Shown: piece after piece, positions 42,667 to 51,558 of the stretch
How the letters are laid out: each line of letters begins with the position of its first letter
Numbering within the stretch: the first letter of the stretch is position 1
DNA from: DATBGO01 sp963785765
GTDB taxonomy: Bacteria; Actinomycetota; Actinomycetes; Streptosporangiales; Streptosporangiaceae
Assembly (NCBI GenBank): GCA_963785765.1
Contig: CAWAWM010000001.1
Location: 1-64,000, forward strand
Direction of reading: 5' to 3'
Length of the DNA: 64,000 nt
Notes under the pieces: generated by a model
What the model was told of the DNA's origin: nothing
Databases searched by the model: none
The model's input: the letters and a program-made list of their open reading frames with translations, nothing else
Translations under genes and position numbers: made by a program

Positions 42667-43341
42667 GTGAGCGCAGGACCAGTCCGGCTGCCGCCGCGGC
42701 GTTCGCTACCGCGGGATGTCGAGATCCCGGCGCTGCCGGGCCTCGGCCAGACCTGGTATGACCGCCACGGGCTGAGTTACTGGATCCGCCGGGCGGCCAT
42801 GTCCTTTCTCTGGGCGATGCTCACCGCGCTGGTCGGGCTGCTGGTGGTATCGGTCCTGATCGCGTTCTATCGCAGGTCCTTGGCCGCCTTCGCGGTCTTC
42901 CTCGTTATTGAGGTGGCCTACACGCTCGGCATCCTGGGCTATTTCGCCGTCGTGGCCGTGCGGCACTGGAATGACCCTGACCTGGCCGGGCAGATGTTCT
43001 CCCGGTCTCGCCGCTCCACGGCGACCGGTACTGGGAAAAGCAGGGCCGGGAAAAGCAGGGCCGGGAAAAGCGGTACTGGGAAAAGCGGTACTGGGAAAAG
43101 CGGTGCGGGAAACGGCGGTGCGGGAAACGGCGGTGCGGGAAACGGCGGTGCGGAAAACGGCGGTAGTCGCCGGCGGCACTGGCTGGGACAGCTGCTGCTG
43201 GCCTTGAGCTGCCTGACGGTGGGCCCCTATCTGGCGCTGCTGATGATCTCGGTGCTGCCAGAGACACCGGCGGAACGGCGGGCCAGGCTCTGGGTCGCGG
43301 CGGAACTGCGCGGGCGCGGCCAGCCGATGCCCGGGTCGTAG
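42667..43341 (+). CDS. Four-helix membrane protein with pentapeptide repeats
   Basis: From GTG 42667 the product has 224 residues. It has two membrane helices (AMSFLWAMLTALVGLLVV, and FAVFLVIEVAYTLGILGYF), a repeat-rich cytoplasmic or external loop and one or two further helices (LGQLLLALSCLTVGPYLAL). The loop is nine tandem pentapeptides of the type GKSRA, GKSGT, GKSGA and GNGGA. I do not recognise the family. A TTG at 42532 would add 45 residues. It is a single gene. Confidence 0.6.
   Translation: MSAGPVRLPPRRSLPRDVEIPALPGLGQTWYDRHGLSYWIRRAAMSFLWAMLTALVGLLVVSVLIAFYRRSLAAFAVFLVIEVAYTLGILGYFAVVAVRHWNDPDLAGQMFSRSRRSTATGTGKSRAGKSRAGKSGTGKSGTGKSGAGNGGAGNGGAGNGGAENGGSRRRHWLGQLLLALSCLTVGPYLALLMISVLPETPAERRARLWVAAELRGRGQPMPGS
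43033..43167. repeat. Nine-unit 15-bp coding tandem repeat
   Basis: Nine consecutive 15-base units run in frame, starting GGGAAAAGC and changing to GGAAACGGC part way along. Neighbouring units are often identical, which points to slippage expansion. Copy number is likely to vary between strains. Confidence 0.9.
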
Positions 43342-43407
43342 CCGGACGGGGCCCTGCCTGCTCAGCCGCACCCAGGCCGGCCCCGCCGAGCCCGGCCTGG
43401 CCTCGCT

Positions 43408-43659
43408 TCATACGCGGTGTCCGGTCAGCTCCCTGGTTGCGGTACCGGACGGCACGGCCGCGACCGGATTCGCGGCGGCGGTTGCGGCAGCGGTCCGGTG
43501 CGCGGCAGCGGTTGCGGCAGCGGTCCGGTGCGCGGCGGCGGTCCGGTGCGCGGCCCGCCGGCCCCGGCGGGCCAGCATGGCGCGCTGGTCACGGGCCGCC
43601 ACGGCGCGCATGTCCTTGATCTGTTCTGCGGCGATCTCAGCCATCATGACGGGATGCAT
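43408..43659 (-). CDS. Small protein with MHP-type N-terminus and Ala/His/Arg repeats
   Basis: ATG 43659 has a strong GAGGAGG site. The 83-residue product starts MHPVMMAEIAAEQIKDMRAV, a start shared by many small basic actinobacterial proteins of unknown function. An Ala/Arg/Thr-rich tail follows in which AAHRTAAATA recurs. The tail is built from a 30-bp repeat and is not conserved. The N-terminal 40 residues probably form an amphipathic helix. Confidence 0.6.
   Translation of the reverse strand: MHPVMMAEIAAEQIKDMRAVAARDQRAMLARRGRRAAHRTAAAHRTAAATAAAHRTAAATAAANPVAAVPSGTATRELTGHRV
43478..43554. repeat. 30-bp tandem repeat, 2.6 copies
   Basis: Units at 43478-43507 and 43508-43537 differ at one base. 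A shortened third copy with an internal deletion follows at 43538-43554. It encodes the Ala/His/Arg repeats of the small protein on the reverse strand. Confidence 0.8.
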
Positions 43660-43978
43660 GCTTCCTCCTCTTACCGGCTCCGGGCTCTGGCCCGGCACCA
43701 TTGAGGTTCGTCGTAAGGCCGCCACCGCCGCATCGGGCGGATGCCTTATCTCCGGGGCCCCTGGCGTGCCGCCTCCGCCTAAGGCGCCGGGCTGGACGGG
43801 CAGGCCAGTCAAGGTGCCCCGCCGGGCCGCTGCGGCGAGCTGGCAGCGCAACTGGCACGAACAAGTCGGGATCATGCTCCGGGCGCTGCATTTACCTGAA
43901 CACTGCGGGTCGGGCGCGCCGGCGCCAGGGCGCCGCTGGTTGCCAATCCGCCTTAACTGTGCCGCCGTCACCGCACGA

Positions 43979-44038
43979 AGACATCCGCCAGGCCGCCGAA
44001 TCCTTCCACTGGGAACGTCGGCCAGCTGGCGGATGTCT
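43979..44038. promoter_or_regulatory. Long inverted repeat upstream of the epimerase gene
   Basis: AGACATCCGCCAG (43979-43991) and CTGGCGGATGTCT (44026-44038) are perfect 13-bp complements around 34 bases that contain an inner GGCCG/CGGCC pair. As RNA this is a stable hairpin ending 61 bases before the epimerase ATG. It could be a leader attenuator, a terminator of an upstream transcript or a protein site. Confidence 0.5.
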
Positions 44039-44099
44039 GCGCTGCGGGCGAGGCCCGAGGCTAGGAGGTGTTCCTGACAGATGCGGAGGTACGGACGAG

Positions 44100-44819
44100 A
44101 TGAGCAGCACAAGCGAAACGAGGCTCGCCGCGCCGGCCGGCCCGGCGGCGAGGGTCGCCACCAAGCGGATGCGTCTGCTGGTGACCGGCGGAACCGGCGT
44201 CCTCGGACGGGCCTTCGTACCGTTGGCCAGCGCCATCGGGCACCAGGTGATGGCCCCGGGACGTAGCGACCTTGACCTGTTCGACCCGGCCGCGGTGGCT
44301 GCCGCGGTGCGCGCGGCTGACGCCGTGCTGCACCTGGCGACGCGCATCCAGCCGCTGGACAGGATGCAGCAGCCCGAGGCGTGGCGCGAGAACGACCGGC
44401 TGCGCGCCGAGGCCTCGGGCATCCTGGTGGACGCCGCGCTAGCCGCCGGCGTGACGGCGTACGTCCAGCCGACCGTCACGTTCGTCTATCCAGCTGATCA
44501 GCCCGCCACCGAGCAGACCCCGATCGGTGACGTTCCGGTGATCATGCGTTCGGCCCTGGTCGCCGAGCGGCAGGCCGGCCGGTTCGCTGCGGCCGGCGGG
44601 CGAGGTGTCGCGCTGCGGCTGGGGCTTCTCGACGGGCCGGGGACCGGTCATGACCAGCCGGTCGGGGCCCTGGGCGCCACCTTGCACGTGGCCGACGCGG
44701 CCAGCGCGTTCCTGGTCGCGCTGACCGTGCCCAGCGGCGTGTACAACGTCTGCCGCGACGGCGAGCGGGTCAGCAACCGGCTCTTCGCTGACACCACCGG
44801 CTGGCATCCACGGTGGTGA
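44100..44819 (+). CDS. NAD-dependent epimerase/dehydratase-family protein
   Basis: ATG 44100 has a GGAGGT site nine bases away. The 239-residue product has an extended-SDR nucleotide motif (LLVTGGTGVLGRAFV), ADAVLHLATRIQ and a C-terminal substrate region. The usual catalytic YxxxK is absent: the corresponding place reads VPVIMRSALVAERQAG. It may therefore bind NAD(P) without classical epimerase chemistry. The protein is shorter than the usual 300 or more residues. The 440-base upstream gap holds the hairpin at 43979-44038 and no clear gene. Confidence 0.75.
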   Translation: MSSTSETRLAAPAGPAARVATKRMRLLVTGGTGVLGRAFVPLASAIGHQVMAPGRSDLDLFDPAAVAAAVRAADAVLHLATRIQPLDRMQQPEAWRENDRLRAEASGILVDAALAAGVTAYVQPTVTFVYPADQPATEQTPIGDVPVIMRSALVAERQAGRFAAAGGRGVALRLGLLDGPGTGHDQPVGALGATLHVADAASAFLVALTVPSGVYNVCRDGERVSNRLFADTTGWHPRW

Positions 44820-44906
44820 TCGCTGGTCGCCGGCTCACCGGCGGCCGCCGGGGCCAGCTTCGTCCCAGCCCATGATGCGTGGCCGGCCCGCAGTAGCATC
44901 CGGATC

Positions 44907-47775
44907 GTGGGCAGAATGGCGCCGGAGCCGCGGCTTCGCGGCCGGGATGCGGAGATCGGGAAGCTGGGCGAGGCTCTGGACCGCGCCGCTTCCGGGCAGC
45001 TGGCGATCGTCCTGATCGAAGGCGAGGCCGGGATAGGCAAGTCACGGCTGCTGGCCGAAGTGCTGGCCGCCGGGCGCGGCTGCGGCATGCAGATCGCCAC
45101 CGGCCGGGCCGGGGAGCTGGAGCGGGCCCGGCCGTTCGGTGTCGCGGCCGATGCTCTCGGCTGCGTGCGGTCATCGGCGGACCCGCGCCGGGCGGCGGTC
45201 GCCGGGCTGCTCGCGGCGCGCGGCGGCGCCGAGCAGAAGCCGATCACGGTGACCAGCGATCCAGGGCTACGGTTCCGGGTGGTCGATGCGTTCACCGACC
45301 TGACCGAGGAACTCGCGCTGGCCGGGCCGCTGCTGATCGGCCTGGACGACCTGCACTGGGCGGACCCGGCCAGCCTGCTGCTGCTGGGCGCGCTCAGCCG
45401 CCGCCTCGCGGATCTGCCGGTCGGACTGATCGGGTGCTTCCGGCCGTCGCCGCGGGTCGCCGAGCTGGACCGGCTGACGGCCGCCCTGGATGCTGCCGGA
45501 GCGTGTCATCTCATGGTCGGCCCGCTGGCCAGCGGGCCGGTGACCGACCTGGTGGCTGAGACGGTGGGCGCCGAGCCTGGCCCCGGATTGCTGGCCGGCA
45601 TCTCGTGAGCGGCCGGCAACCCGTTGTTCGTCACGGAACTGCTCGGCGCGCTGCTGGAGGACGGCGCGATCGGGACGGCTGGCGGGCTGGCCGAAGTGGC
45701 GGAGCTGACCCTGCCGCCTACGCTGCGGCTGACGATCCTGCGCCGGCTCAGCTTCCAGTCCGATGACACGCTGGCCACGCTGCGGGCCGCCGCCATCCTC
45801 GGCTCTGGTTTCTCGCTCACCGACCTGGCGACGGTCACCGGCCGGCCCGCCACCGAGCTGTCCGTGGCCCTGGCCGAGGCAATCAGGGCGCGGCTGATCG
45901 AGGACGACGCTGCCGTCCTGCGGTTCCGGCACGACCTGATCCGGGAGAGTATCTACGCGGACCTGCCGGTCAGCGTGCGCCGTGCGCTGCACCGTGAGGC
46001 CGGGCAGCGGCTGGCCGGGGCCGGGGCTCCGGCCCTGCAGATAGCCGAGCACCTGGCCCGCGGGGCCGCGCCCGGAGACGCGCTGGCCATCGAGTGGCTG
46101 ACCAGGGCGGCCCGGGAGGCCGCGGCGAGGTCACCGGATGCGGCCGCTGATCTGCTGGACCGGGCGTCGGGGCTGATGGATCCCGCCGATCCCGGCCGGT
46201 ACCGGCTGCTTGCCGAGCGGGCCAGCAGCCTCCTGCTCGCCGGGCAGATAGCCGGCGCCGAAGCGGCCTGCCGCCAGCTGCTGGACGGCGGCCGTGATCC
46301 GCTGGTCGAGGGACCGGTACGGATCTGCCCTTGGCCATGCTCTGCTGGCCGCCGGGCGCGCTCGTGACGCCCTGCAGGAACTGGAACGCGCCGGCGAGTC
46401 CCAGCCGCTCACCGGCGCCGACCGGGCCGATGGGCTGGCCTGGGCGAGTTTCGCCTGCATCATGCTGGGAGAACTTGGTCGCGCGGTCACGGTCGCCGAG
46501 CAGGCCAGGTCGGCAGCGGCTGCCGCCGGGGATCACCTGGCCCTGAGCATTGCCCTGACCTCGCTGGCCGGCGCCGCGGAATTCAGCGGCCACCTGCCCG
46601 AGGCGCTCGAGATCATCGACGACGCGGTGCGCCTTGCTGATCAGAGCCCGGCCCGGGAGGGGCATCGCTTCCAGCTGCAGCTGCCCCGCGCCCATATCCT
46701 GCTCGAGCTGGACCGGCTTGACGAAGCCCGGGCGGCACTCGAAGGAGCCAGGCGAATCAGCGACGAATTCGGCGTTCGCTGGCACCTGCCGAGCTACCAG
46801 GCCGCCCGGGGCGTGGAGCGCTTCATCGCCGGCGAGTGGGATGACGCTATCGCCGAGCTCGAGGCGAGCGTCGCGCTGGCGGACGAGACGGGCTCGAAGT
46901 ACAGCCTCATGTACGCGCTCGGCGCGCGATCGGTGATCAGCTTGCACCGGGCCGACCTGCGCGGCGCTCGGCAGGCCGCCGCGGCCGCCGCGGCCCAGCT
47001 GTCCGCGACTGGCCTGCGCTTCCGCGTGCAGTGGGCGATCTGGGCGCAGGCCCTGGTGCTCGAGGCTGAGGGCAAGACCGCCGAGGCGCTGGCGGCGCTG
47101 GCCGGGTGCTGGGACCAGTGCGCCGAGCTGGGGCTCACGGTGGAGTATCCGGTATTCGGTGCCGATCTTGTCCGTCTCGCGCTCGCGTGCGGTGAGCGGG
47201 GGAGGGCCGGGGAGGTTACCGCGGCGGTCGCCGAGATCGCGGCGCAGAACCAGGTCGCCGCCCTGACCGGCGCGGCGCTGCGCTGCCGGGGACTGACCGA
47301 CGACGACCCCGGCGCGCTGCTCGCCGCCGCGGAAGCTTACGCGGGCGGTCAGCGGCCGCTGGCGCTGGCGCTGGCCGCCGAAGACGCCGGAGCCGCCTTC
47401 GCCCGGCACGGCGACGCGGGGCGGGCCCGTCCCCTGCTGGAACAGGCCACCCAGATCTATGAGCGCCTCGGCGCCGCGCGTGATCTGGCCCGGGCCGAGG
47501 CGGCGCTGCGCGAGGCAGGCATCAGGCGCGGCCGCCGTGGCACCAGGAATCGTCCCCGGGTCGGCTGGCAGAGCCTGACCCCGACCGAGCGAGCCGTCGC
47601 CGACCTGGTCGCCGACGGCCTGTCGAACCCGCAGATCGGCGAGCGCCTGTACATTTCCCGCCGGACGGTTCAGACGCACCTTGCGCACATGTTCGCCAAG
47701 CTGGACCTCTCGGCCCGGGCCCAGCTGGCCGCCGAGGTGACCAGGCGCCGGAACGAACCGCAGGCCGGCCGCTGA
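44907..47775 (+). pseudogene. LuxR-family large ATPase regulator, broken by a stop and a frameshift
   Basis: The intact protein would have about 955 residues: an N-terminal AAA/NACHT-like ATPase (LRGRDAEIGKLGEALD, Walker A GEAGIGKSRLL, Walker B LIGLDDLHWAD), a long TPR-rich middle and a C-terminal LuxR helix-turn-helix (LTPTERAVADLVADGLSNPQIG). An in-frame TGA at 45606-45608 interrupts LLAGIS/AAGNPLFVTELL where the family has Gly. A one-base insertion near 46323 shifts the frame before GHALLAAGRARDALQEL. The LuxR domain is intact. It may be decayed, or the stop and indel may be errors. No cluster neighbours indicate a target. Confidence 0.85.
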
Positions 47776-47867
47776 CCACAACGCAGCAAGGCCCGGGCGG
47801 GGTGTCCTGGCTGAGCCGCGGATCATGTGACAGCGTGGACCCGAGCTACGAACATGACACCTGAGCC

Positions 47868-47886
47868 GGGGCGCCCGCGGCGCCCC
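47868..47886. terminator. Hairpin after the LuxR-type gene
   Basis: GGGGCGCC and GGCGCCCC form an 8-bp stem with a CGC loop, 92 bases beyond the LuxR stop and before the HTH-PNPOx start. It is likely a terminator or a structured leader. Confidence 0.45.
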
Positions 47887-47918
47887 GCGAAGCTGCGGGA
47901 AAGGCGGGTGGCGGGCTG

Positions 47919-48581
47919 ATGGTCTCTGACACCGGCCACGGCGGAACAGATCTGGGCAGGCGGATCAGGGAACACCGCATGCGGGCCGGACTGAGCACGG
48001 AAGAGACGGCCCAGCGGGCGGGCATGGCCGCCAGCTACCTGACCTACCTGGAGACCAGTCCGGACGCCGCCCCGACGTCCGCCGCCCTGGCCCGGCTGGC
48101 GGCTGCGCTCGGCACCAGCACGCATTCGATCACCGGCGCCGGGCTGGACCTCCCTCCTGGCCAGCAGCTGCCCGACCAGCGGCCGGTCATGACCTTGCTG
48201 ACCGAGGCGGAATGCCTGGCCTTCCTGGGCGCCGGTGGTATCGGGCGGTTCCTGTTCAGCGCGAAGCGCGGTCCGGTCGCGGTCCCGGTGAATTACCTGA
48301 TGCTGGGCGGCGACGTCGTTTTCCGCACCGGCGAGGAGACCAGCCTCGTCGCGGCGGCAGTGCGGCAGCCGGTTTCCTTCGAAGTGGACCACCTGGACGA
48401 GGCGCTGAGCGAGGGATGGAGCGTCCTGATCAGCGGCCGCGCGCACGTGGTCAGCGATGCGGCCGAACTCGCCGAGGTCACGGCGCTCGGCATCGCGCCG
48501 TGGGCCGGCGGCGCCAGGCCGACCTACATCAGGATTGCTCCCGCGACCCTCACCGGGCGCCAGATCCGGGCCACCGGCTAG
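47919..48581 (+). CDS. XRE helix-turn-helix fused to pyridoxamine-phosphate-oxidase-like domain
   Basis: This 220-residue protein has an N-terminal XRE-type DNA-binding domain (LGRRIREHRMRAGLSTEETA, MAASYLTYLE) and a C-terminal NimA-like PNPOx split barrel (LTEAECLAFLGAGGIGRFLF, VPVNYLMLGGDVVFRTGEETS, EGWSVLISGRAHVV). It may be a flavin-dependent or redox-sensing transcription regulator. Its barrel is paralogous to 60181-60672. It is monocistronic. The flavin ligand is assumed from the fold. Confidence 0.87.
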   Translation: MVSDTGHGGTDLGRRIREHRMRAGLSTEETAQRAGMAASYLTYLETSPDAAPTSAALARLAAALGTSTHSITGAGLDLPPGQQLPDQRPVMTLLTEAECLAFLGAGGIGRFLFSAKRGPVAVPVNYLMLGGDVVFRTGEETSLVAAAVRQPVSFEVDHLDEALSEGWSVLISGRAHVVSDAAELAEVTALGIAPWAGGARPTYIRIAPATLTGRQIRATG

Positions 48582-48591
48582 GGCGCCGAGG

Positions 48592-49677
48592 TCAGCTGGT
48601 GACTTCTTCGAGGGAATCGGCGGCGAAGGCCAGCCCGTGCCCGGGCGGTGTCAGCGCCCGCAGGTGGCCCCCAGCGATGACCACGCCGCTGGGCCGCGCC
48701 AGCGCTCCGAGCGCGGCGAAAGAGCCTTCATCGATGTCCTCGATCATGGCGGGCAGCGGCAGGCACATGGCCAGCTGACCGGAGATGTCGGGCAGCAGGT
48801 GCGGCATGACCGGGGTGTCGAACAGGCGAGCCAGCCGGGCGATGCGCAGGAACGGCGTGATGCCGCCGACCCGGCAGACGTTCGGCTGGACGAAGTCGAC
48901 GGCGCCGGCCAGCAGCAGGTCACGGAATTGCGCCTCGGTGTACAGGCTCTCCCCGGCCGCGAGGGGGATGCCGATCGCGGCCCGCAGCCGCGCGTAACCC
49001 TGGAAGTCTTCGGCGGGGAGCGGCTCCTCCAGCCAGAAGATGTCGAACGCCGACAGCTGCTGCGCGGCGCGGCGGGCGGTCGGCAGGTCCCAGAGCTGGT
49101 TCGCATCGAGCATCAGCTGCCGGTCCGGGCCGATGATCTGCCGGACCGCCGCCACCCGCTCAACGTCCTCATCCAGGCTGGGCAGCCCGACCTTGATTTT
49201 GAAACGGCGGTGCCCGGCCGCGGTCCAGCGGCTCACCTGGTCGGCGAGTTCCGCCAGCGTCAGGTGCCGGTTGACGCCGCTGGCGTAGACCGGCACCCGG
49301 TCACGCTGCCGGCCGATCAGGTCGGCCAGGCTCAGCCCGGCGGACTTGGCCTGCAGATCCCACAAGCCGATATCGATCGCCGCCATCGCGAGCGTGGCAA
49401 TGCCCCCGCCTGCCTCGCGCAGGTGCCACCACAGCCGGTCCCAGGCCGCGGCCGGGACCACCGGGCCGCCTTCGGCGACCGGGCGGCAGTCCGCCTCGAC
49501 CATGGCCAGGGTCGCCTGCGCGCCGGCCCGGACAGCCCAGCTGAACCCCTGGCCGGTGCCGCCGTCGCTGTCGTGCACGGTGGTGGCGATCAGGTACTGG
49601 CAGGTCACAGGCCCCCACGGGCGCGGCATCGGGAGCCTGTAGAGCTTGCTGGTCACGTCCGTGATGTGTGCACACAT
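48592..49677 (-). CDS. Enolase-superfamily mandelate racemase/muconate lactonizing enzyme
   Basis: From ATG 49677 the enzyme has 361 residues. The (beta/alpha)7 barrel shows FKIKVG (KxK catalytic pair), metal ligands LMLDANQLW (Asp), WLEEPLP (Glu) and LAAGESL (Glu), and the opposing His in VMPHLLPDISG. This set fits racemases or acid-sugar dehydratases that abstract the alpha proton of a carboxylate. The substrate cannot be fixed from motifs. Upstream in-frame GTG starts (to 49728) are unlikely. The GNAT gene upstream has its own terminator, so it is probably a separate unit. Confidence 0.87.
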   Translation of the reverse strand: MCAHITDVTSKLYRLPMPRPWGPVTCQYLIATTVHDSDGGTGQGFSWAVRAGAQATLAMVEADCRPVAEGGPVVPAAAWDRLWWHLREAGGGIATLAMAAIDIGLWDLQAKSAGLSLADLIGRQRDRVPVYASGVNRHLTLAELADQVSRWTAAGHRRFKIKVGLPSLDEDVERVAAVRQIIGPDRQLMLDANQLWDLPTARRAAQQLSAFDIFWLEEPLPAEDFQGYARLRAAIGIPLAAGESLYTEAQFRDLLLAGAVDFVQPNVCRVGGITPFLRIARLARLFDTPVMPHLLPDISGQLAMCLPLPAMIEDIDEGSFAALGALARPSGVVIAGGHLRALTPPGHGLAFAADSLEEVTS

Positions 49678-49748
49678 GGCGGCGGCCCCGGCTGAGCTGG
49701 CAACGGCAGCGGGCGTGACGCCGGCCACCCTGGCAACGCCATCGTAAG

Positions 49749-49777
49749 GGCCGGGCGCCTGGGGGTGGCGTCCGGCC
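49749..49777 (-). terminator. Terminator hairpin of the GNAT gene
   Basis: GGCCGGGCGCC and GGCGTCCGGCC form an 11-bp stem with one wobble pair and a seven-base loop. It lies 17 bases past the acetyltransferase stop on the reverse strand. Confidence 0.55.
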
Positions 49778-49793
49778 TGGCGGGCCCGGGCGG

Positions 49794-50285
49794 TCAGAGG
49801 GCGAGTTTCATTCCTTCGTGCGAGGCGACGAAGCCGAGCCGCTCGTAGAAACGGTGCGCGCTGGTCCTGGACTTGTCGGTGGTCAGCTGGACCAGCGCGC
49901 AGTCCCGCCGCCTGGCTTCGTCAATCGCCCAGCTGATCATCGCGGCGCCCAGGCCGCGGCCGCGGTATGCCTCGCTGACCCGGACCGCCTCGATCTGGGC
50001 GCGCAGGGCGCCCCGGCGGGCCAGGCCCGGAATGAAGGAGAGCTGCATCGTGGCGACGACGTCCTGCCCCGCCTGCGCCGCGACCAGCAGCTGGTCCGGA
50101 TCGCTGTCAATGGCCAGGAACGCCCGCTGGTAAGCGGCCAGGTCCGCGGCCGTGCGCGTGCCGTCCCTGGTCGCGCCGAGCTGGTCCGCCGCGATCAGGT
50201 CCACGATCGCGGTGACGTCTTCGGCCAGTGCACGGCGCAGGACGACCGCCGACGAGCCGAGGTCAAGCTTGGCCAGAACGCCCAC
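49794..50285 (-). CDS. GNAT-family N-acetyltransferase
   Basis: From GTG 50285 the product has 163 residues. VVLRRALAEDVTAIVDLIA starts the fold, AQIEAVRVSEAYRGRGLGAAMI is the acetyl-CoA pyrophosphate loop (RGRGLG), and TTDKSRTSAHRFYERLGF is the typical motif B. It transfers an acetyl group to an unknown amine. Start choice follows the family length; longer upstream frames are Arg/Pro-rich noise. Confidence 0.88.
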   Translation of the reverse strand: MGVLAKLDLGSSAVVLRRALAEDVTAIVDLIAADQLGATRDGTRTAADLAAYQRAFLAIDSDPDQLLVAAQAGQDVVATMQLSFIPGLARRGALRAQIEAVRVSEAYRGRGLGAAMISWAIDEARRRDCALVQLTTDKSRTSAHRFYERLGFVASHEGMKLAL

Positions 50286-50513
50286 GGACCCAGTCTGCCT
50301 GGCCGGCGCCGCTGACCGGGATCCGGCCTCGCGCCGGCCAGCGGGTTCCTGATGCCCGGCCGCGCGGCTCGGGGCGGCGGGTGCGGATCCGCGCGATGGG
50401 TAGCCCACCGGCGGTGCGCAGCTGCGTAAGCTACCCAAGAAGCCGCGCAAGTCACGGTAGCGGTGCGAGCCCGGTCAAGCGGGACGCGCCGGCCGGGAGG
50501 AGGTCTGCATCCG

Positions 50514-50840
50514 GTGTGGCGGGCAAAACGGCGACTGGAACGGCTGGAGAGGGAGATAGCGGAGGCCAGGGCCGAGCGGGCCGCGCTGCAACGGCGGGTG
50601 GACCTGTTCGAGAAGATCGCCGAGGCGGCCGGGGCCGCCCTTGATGACACCGTCCCGGCAGCGCCGGTGCCGCCGTCCCTGCTGGCCGCCGCGCAAGATC
50701 CGCGCCAGGCCGGCTGCCCGGTGCGCCTGGCGGTAGGCGGTAACGACGTCATCGCGGTGATCGGAGACGAAGGCGGCGATCCCCGCGAATGGTGGAGCGC
50801 AATTCAGCGTCTGGCGTCCGGGCTGCGGAGTGCCTCGTGA
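50514..50840 (+). CDS. Small coiled-coil protein, partner of next gene
   Basis: GTG 50514 has a GGAGGAGG site ten bases upstream. The 108-residue protein has an N-terminal coiled coil (WRAKRRLERLEREIAEARAERAALQRRVDLFEKI) and a C-terminal globular part (VRLAVGGNDVIAVIGDEGGDPREWW). I do not know the family. Its stop overlaps the start of the next gene (GTGA), and both appear as a two-gene unit. Confidence 0.6.
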   Translation: MWRAKRRLERLEREIAEARAERAALQRRVDLFEKIAEAAGAALDDTVPAAPVPPSLLAAAQDPRQAGCPVRLAVGGNDVIAVIGDEGGDPREWWSAIQRLASGLRSAS

Positions 50841-51526
50841 TCCGGATTGAGCGGGTCGCCCTGCCCGCAGGCCTGCGGGCCATCGCTCACCGGGACCCGA
50901 ATGGTGATCTGGTTATCTACGTGTCGGACGGGCTGGACGCGCAGCGGCAGCGCGCGGCGGTGCTGCAGGCGCTGCGGGCCTCGCGGCGCACTGGCTGGCG
51001 GGCCGGGCTACCGCCCATCGGGCTGGTGCTGCTGACGCCGCTCCGGCGCTGGGCCAGGTACGCCGCGGCGGCCCTCCGCGCCCATCCGGCCGGGTGGGCG
51101 GCGGCCACGACGGTCGTGGTCGCAGGCGCCGCGGCGAGCGGGATCTTCCTCGGTGCCGCGCCGCACCGGCACGACCTGGCGTCGGCGCGGCCGCCCGCGG
51201 CCAGTATCAACCTGCCGCTCCAGGAGCGACGGCAGCAGCACGCACCCGTCTCGGCGCCGCCTGGGCCGCAGCAGGCCGGCGCGATATCTCCCGGGTCGCC
51301 CGGCGCACCGGCCAGGCCATCGCAGCCCGGCGCGGCGTCCCCGGCGCCTGGCCAGCAGCCGTCAGCGGCTGCTCCGGCGCCGTCCCCCTCCAGCCCCCCT
51401 GGATCGCCGCCCGGGCCGTCACCGACACCGACTTCAGCACCGTCGGGAGGCCACCAGGAGTCATGCGTCATCATCCTGAAGGTCCGGGTGTGCCTGTCCC
51501 TCATCTCGCTGTCAGTAGCGGCCTGA
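50837..51526 (+). CDS. Single-pass membrane protein with Pro-rich C-terminus
   Basis: Starting at the GTGA overlap, this 229-residue protein has a soluble N-terminal domain (IERVALPAGLRAIAHRDPNGDLVIYVSDGL, a small alpha/beta fold that resembles metal-free ImmA/BcsT-like segments), one membrane helix (about residues 85-110), and a low-complexity Ala/Pro/Ser tail ending in a cysteine-containing strand (ESCVIILKVRVCLSLIS). The function is unknown. Domain names here are tentative. Its strand is opposite to the adjacent XRE gene. Confidence 0.6.
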   Translation: MIRIERVALPAGLRAIAHRDPNGDLVIYVSDGLDAQRQRAAVLQALRASRRTGWRAGLPPIGLVLLTPLRRWARYAAAALRAHPAGWAAATTVVVAGAAASGIFLGAAPHRHDLASARPPAASINLPLQERRQQHAPVSAPPGPQQAGAISPGSPGAPARPSQPGAASPAPGQQPSAAAPAPSPSSPPGSPPGPSPTPTSAPSGGHQESCVIILKVRVCLSLISLSVAA

Positions 51527-51558
51527 CCCGGGCGGTCCGGGTACGATGCGCCGGTTGC

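Noticed and set aside
43033..43167. CRISPR-like array
   Set aside because: The repeats are contiguous 15-mers inside a coding frame without spacers and without cas genes.
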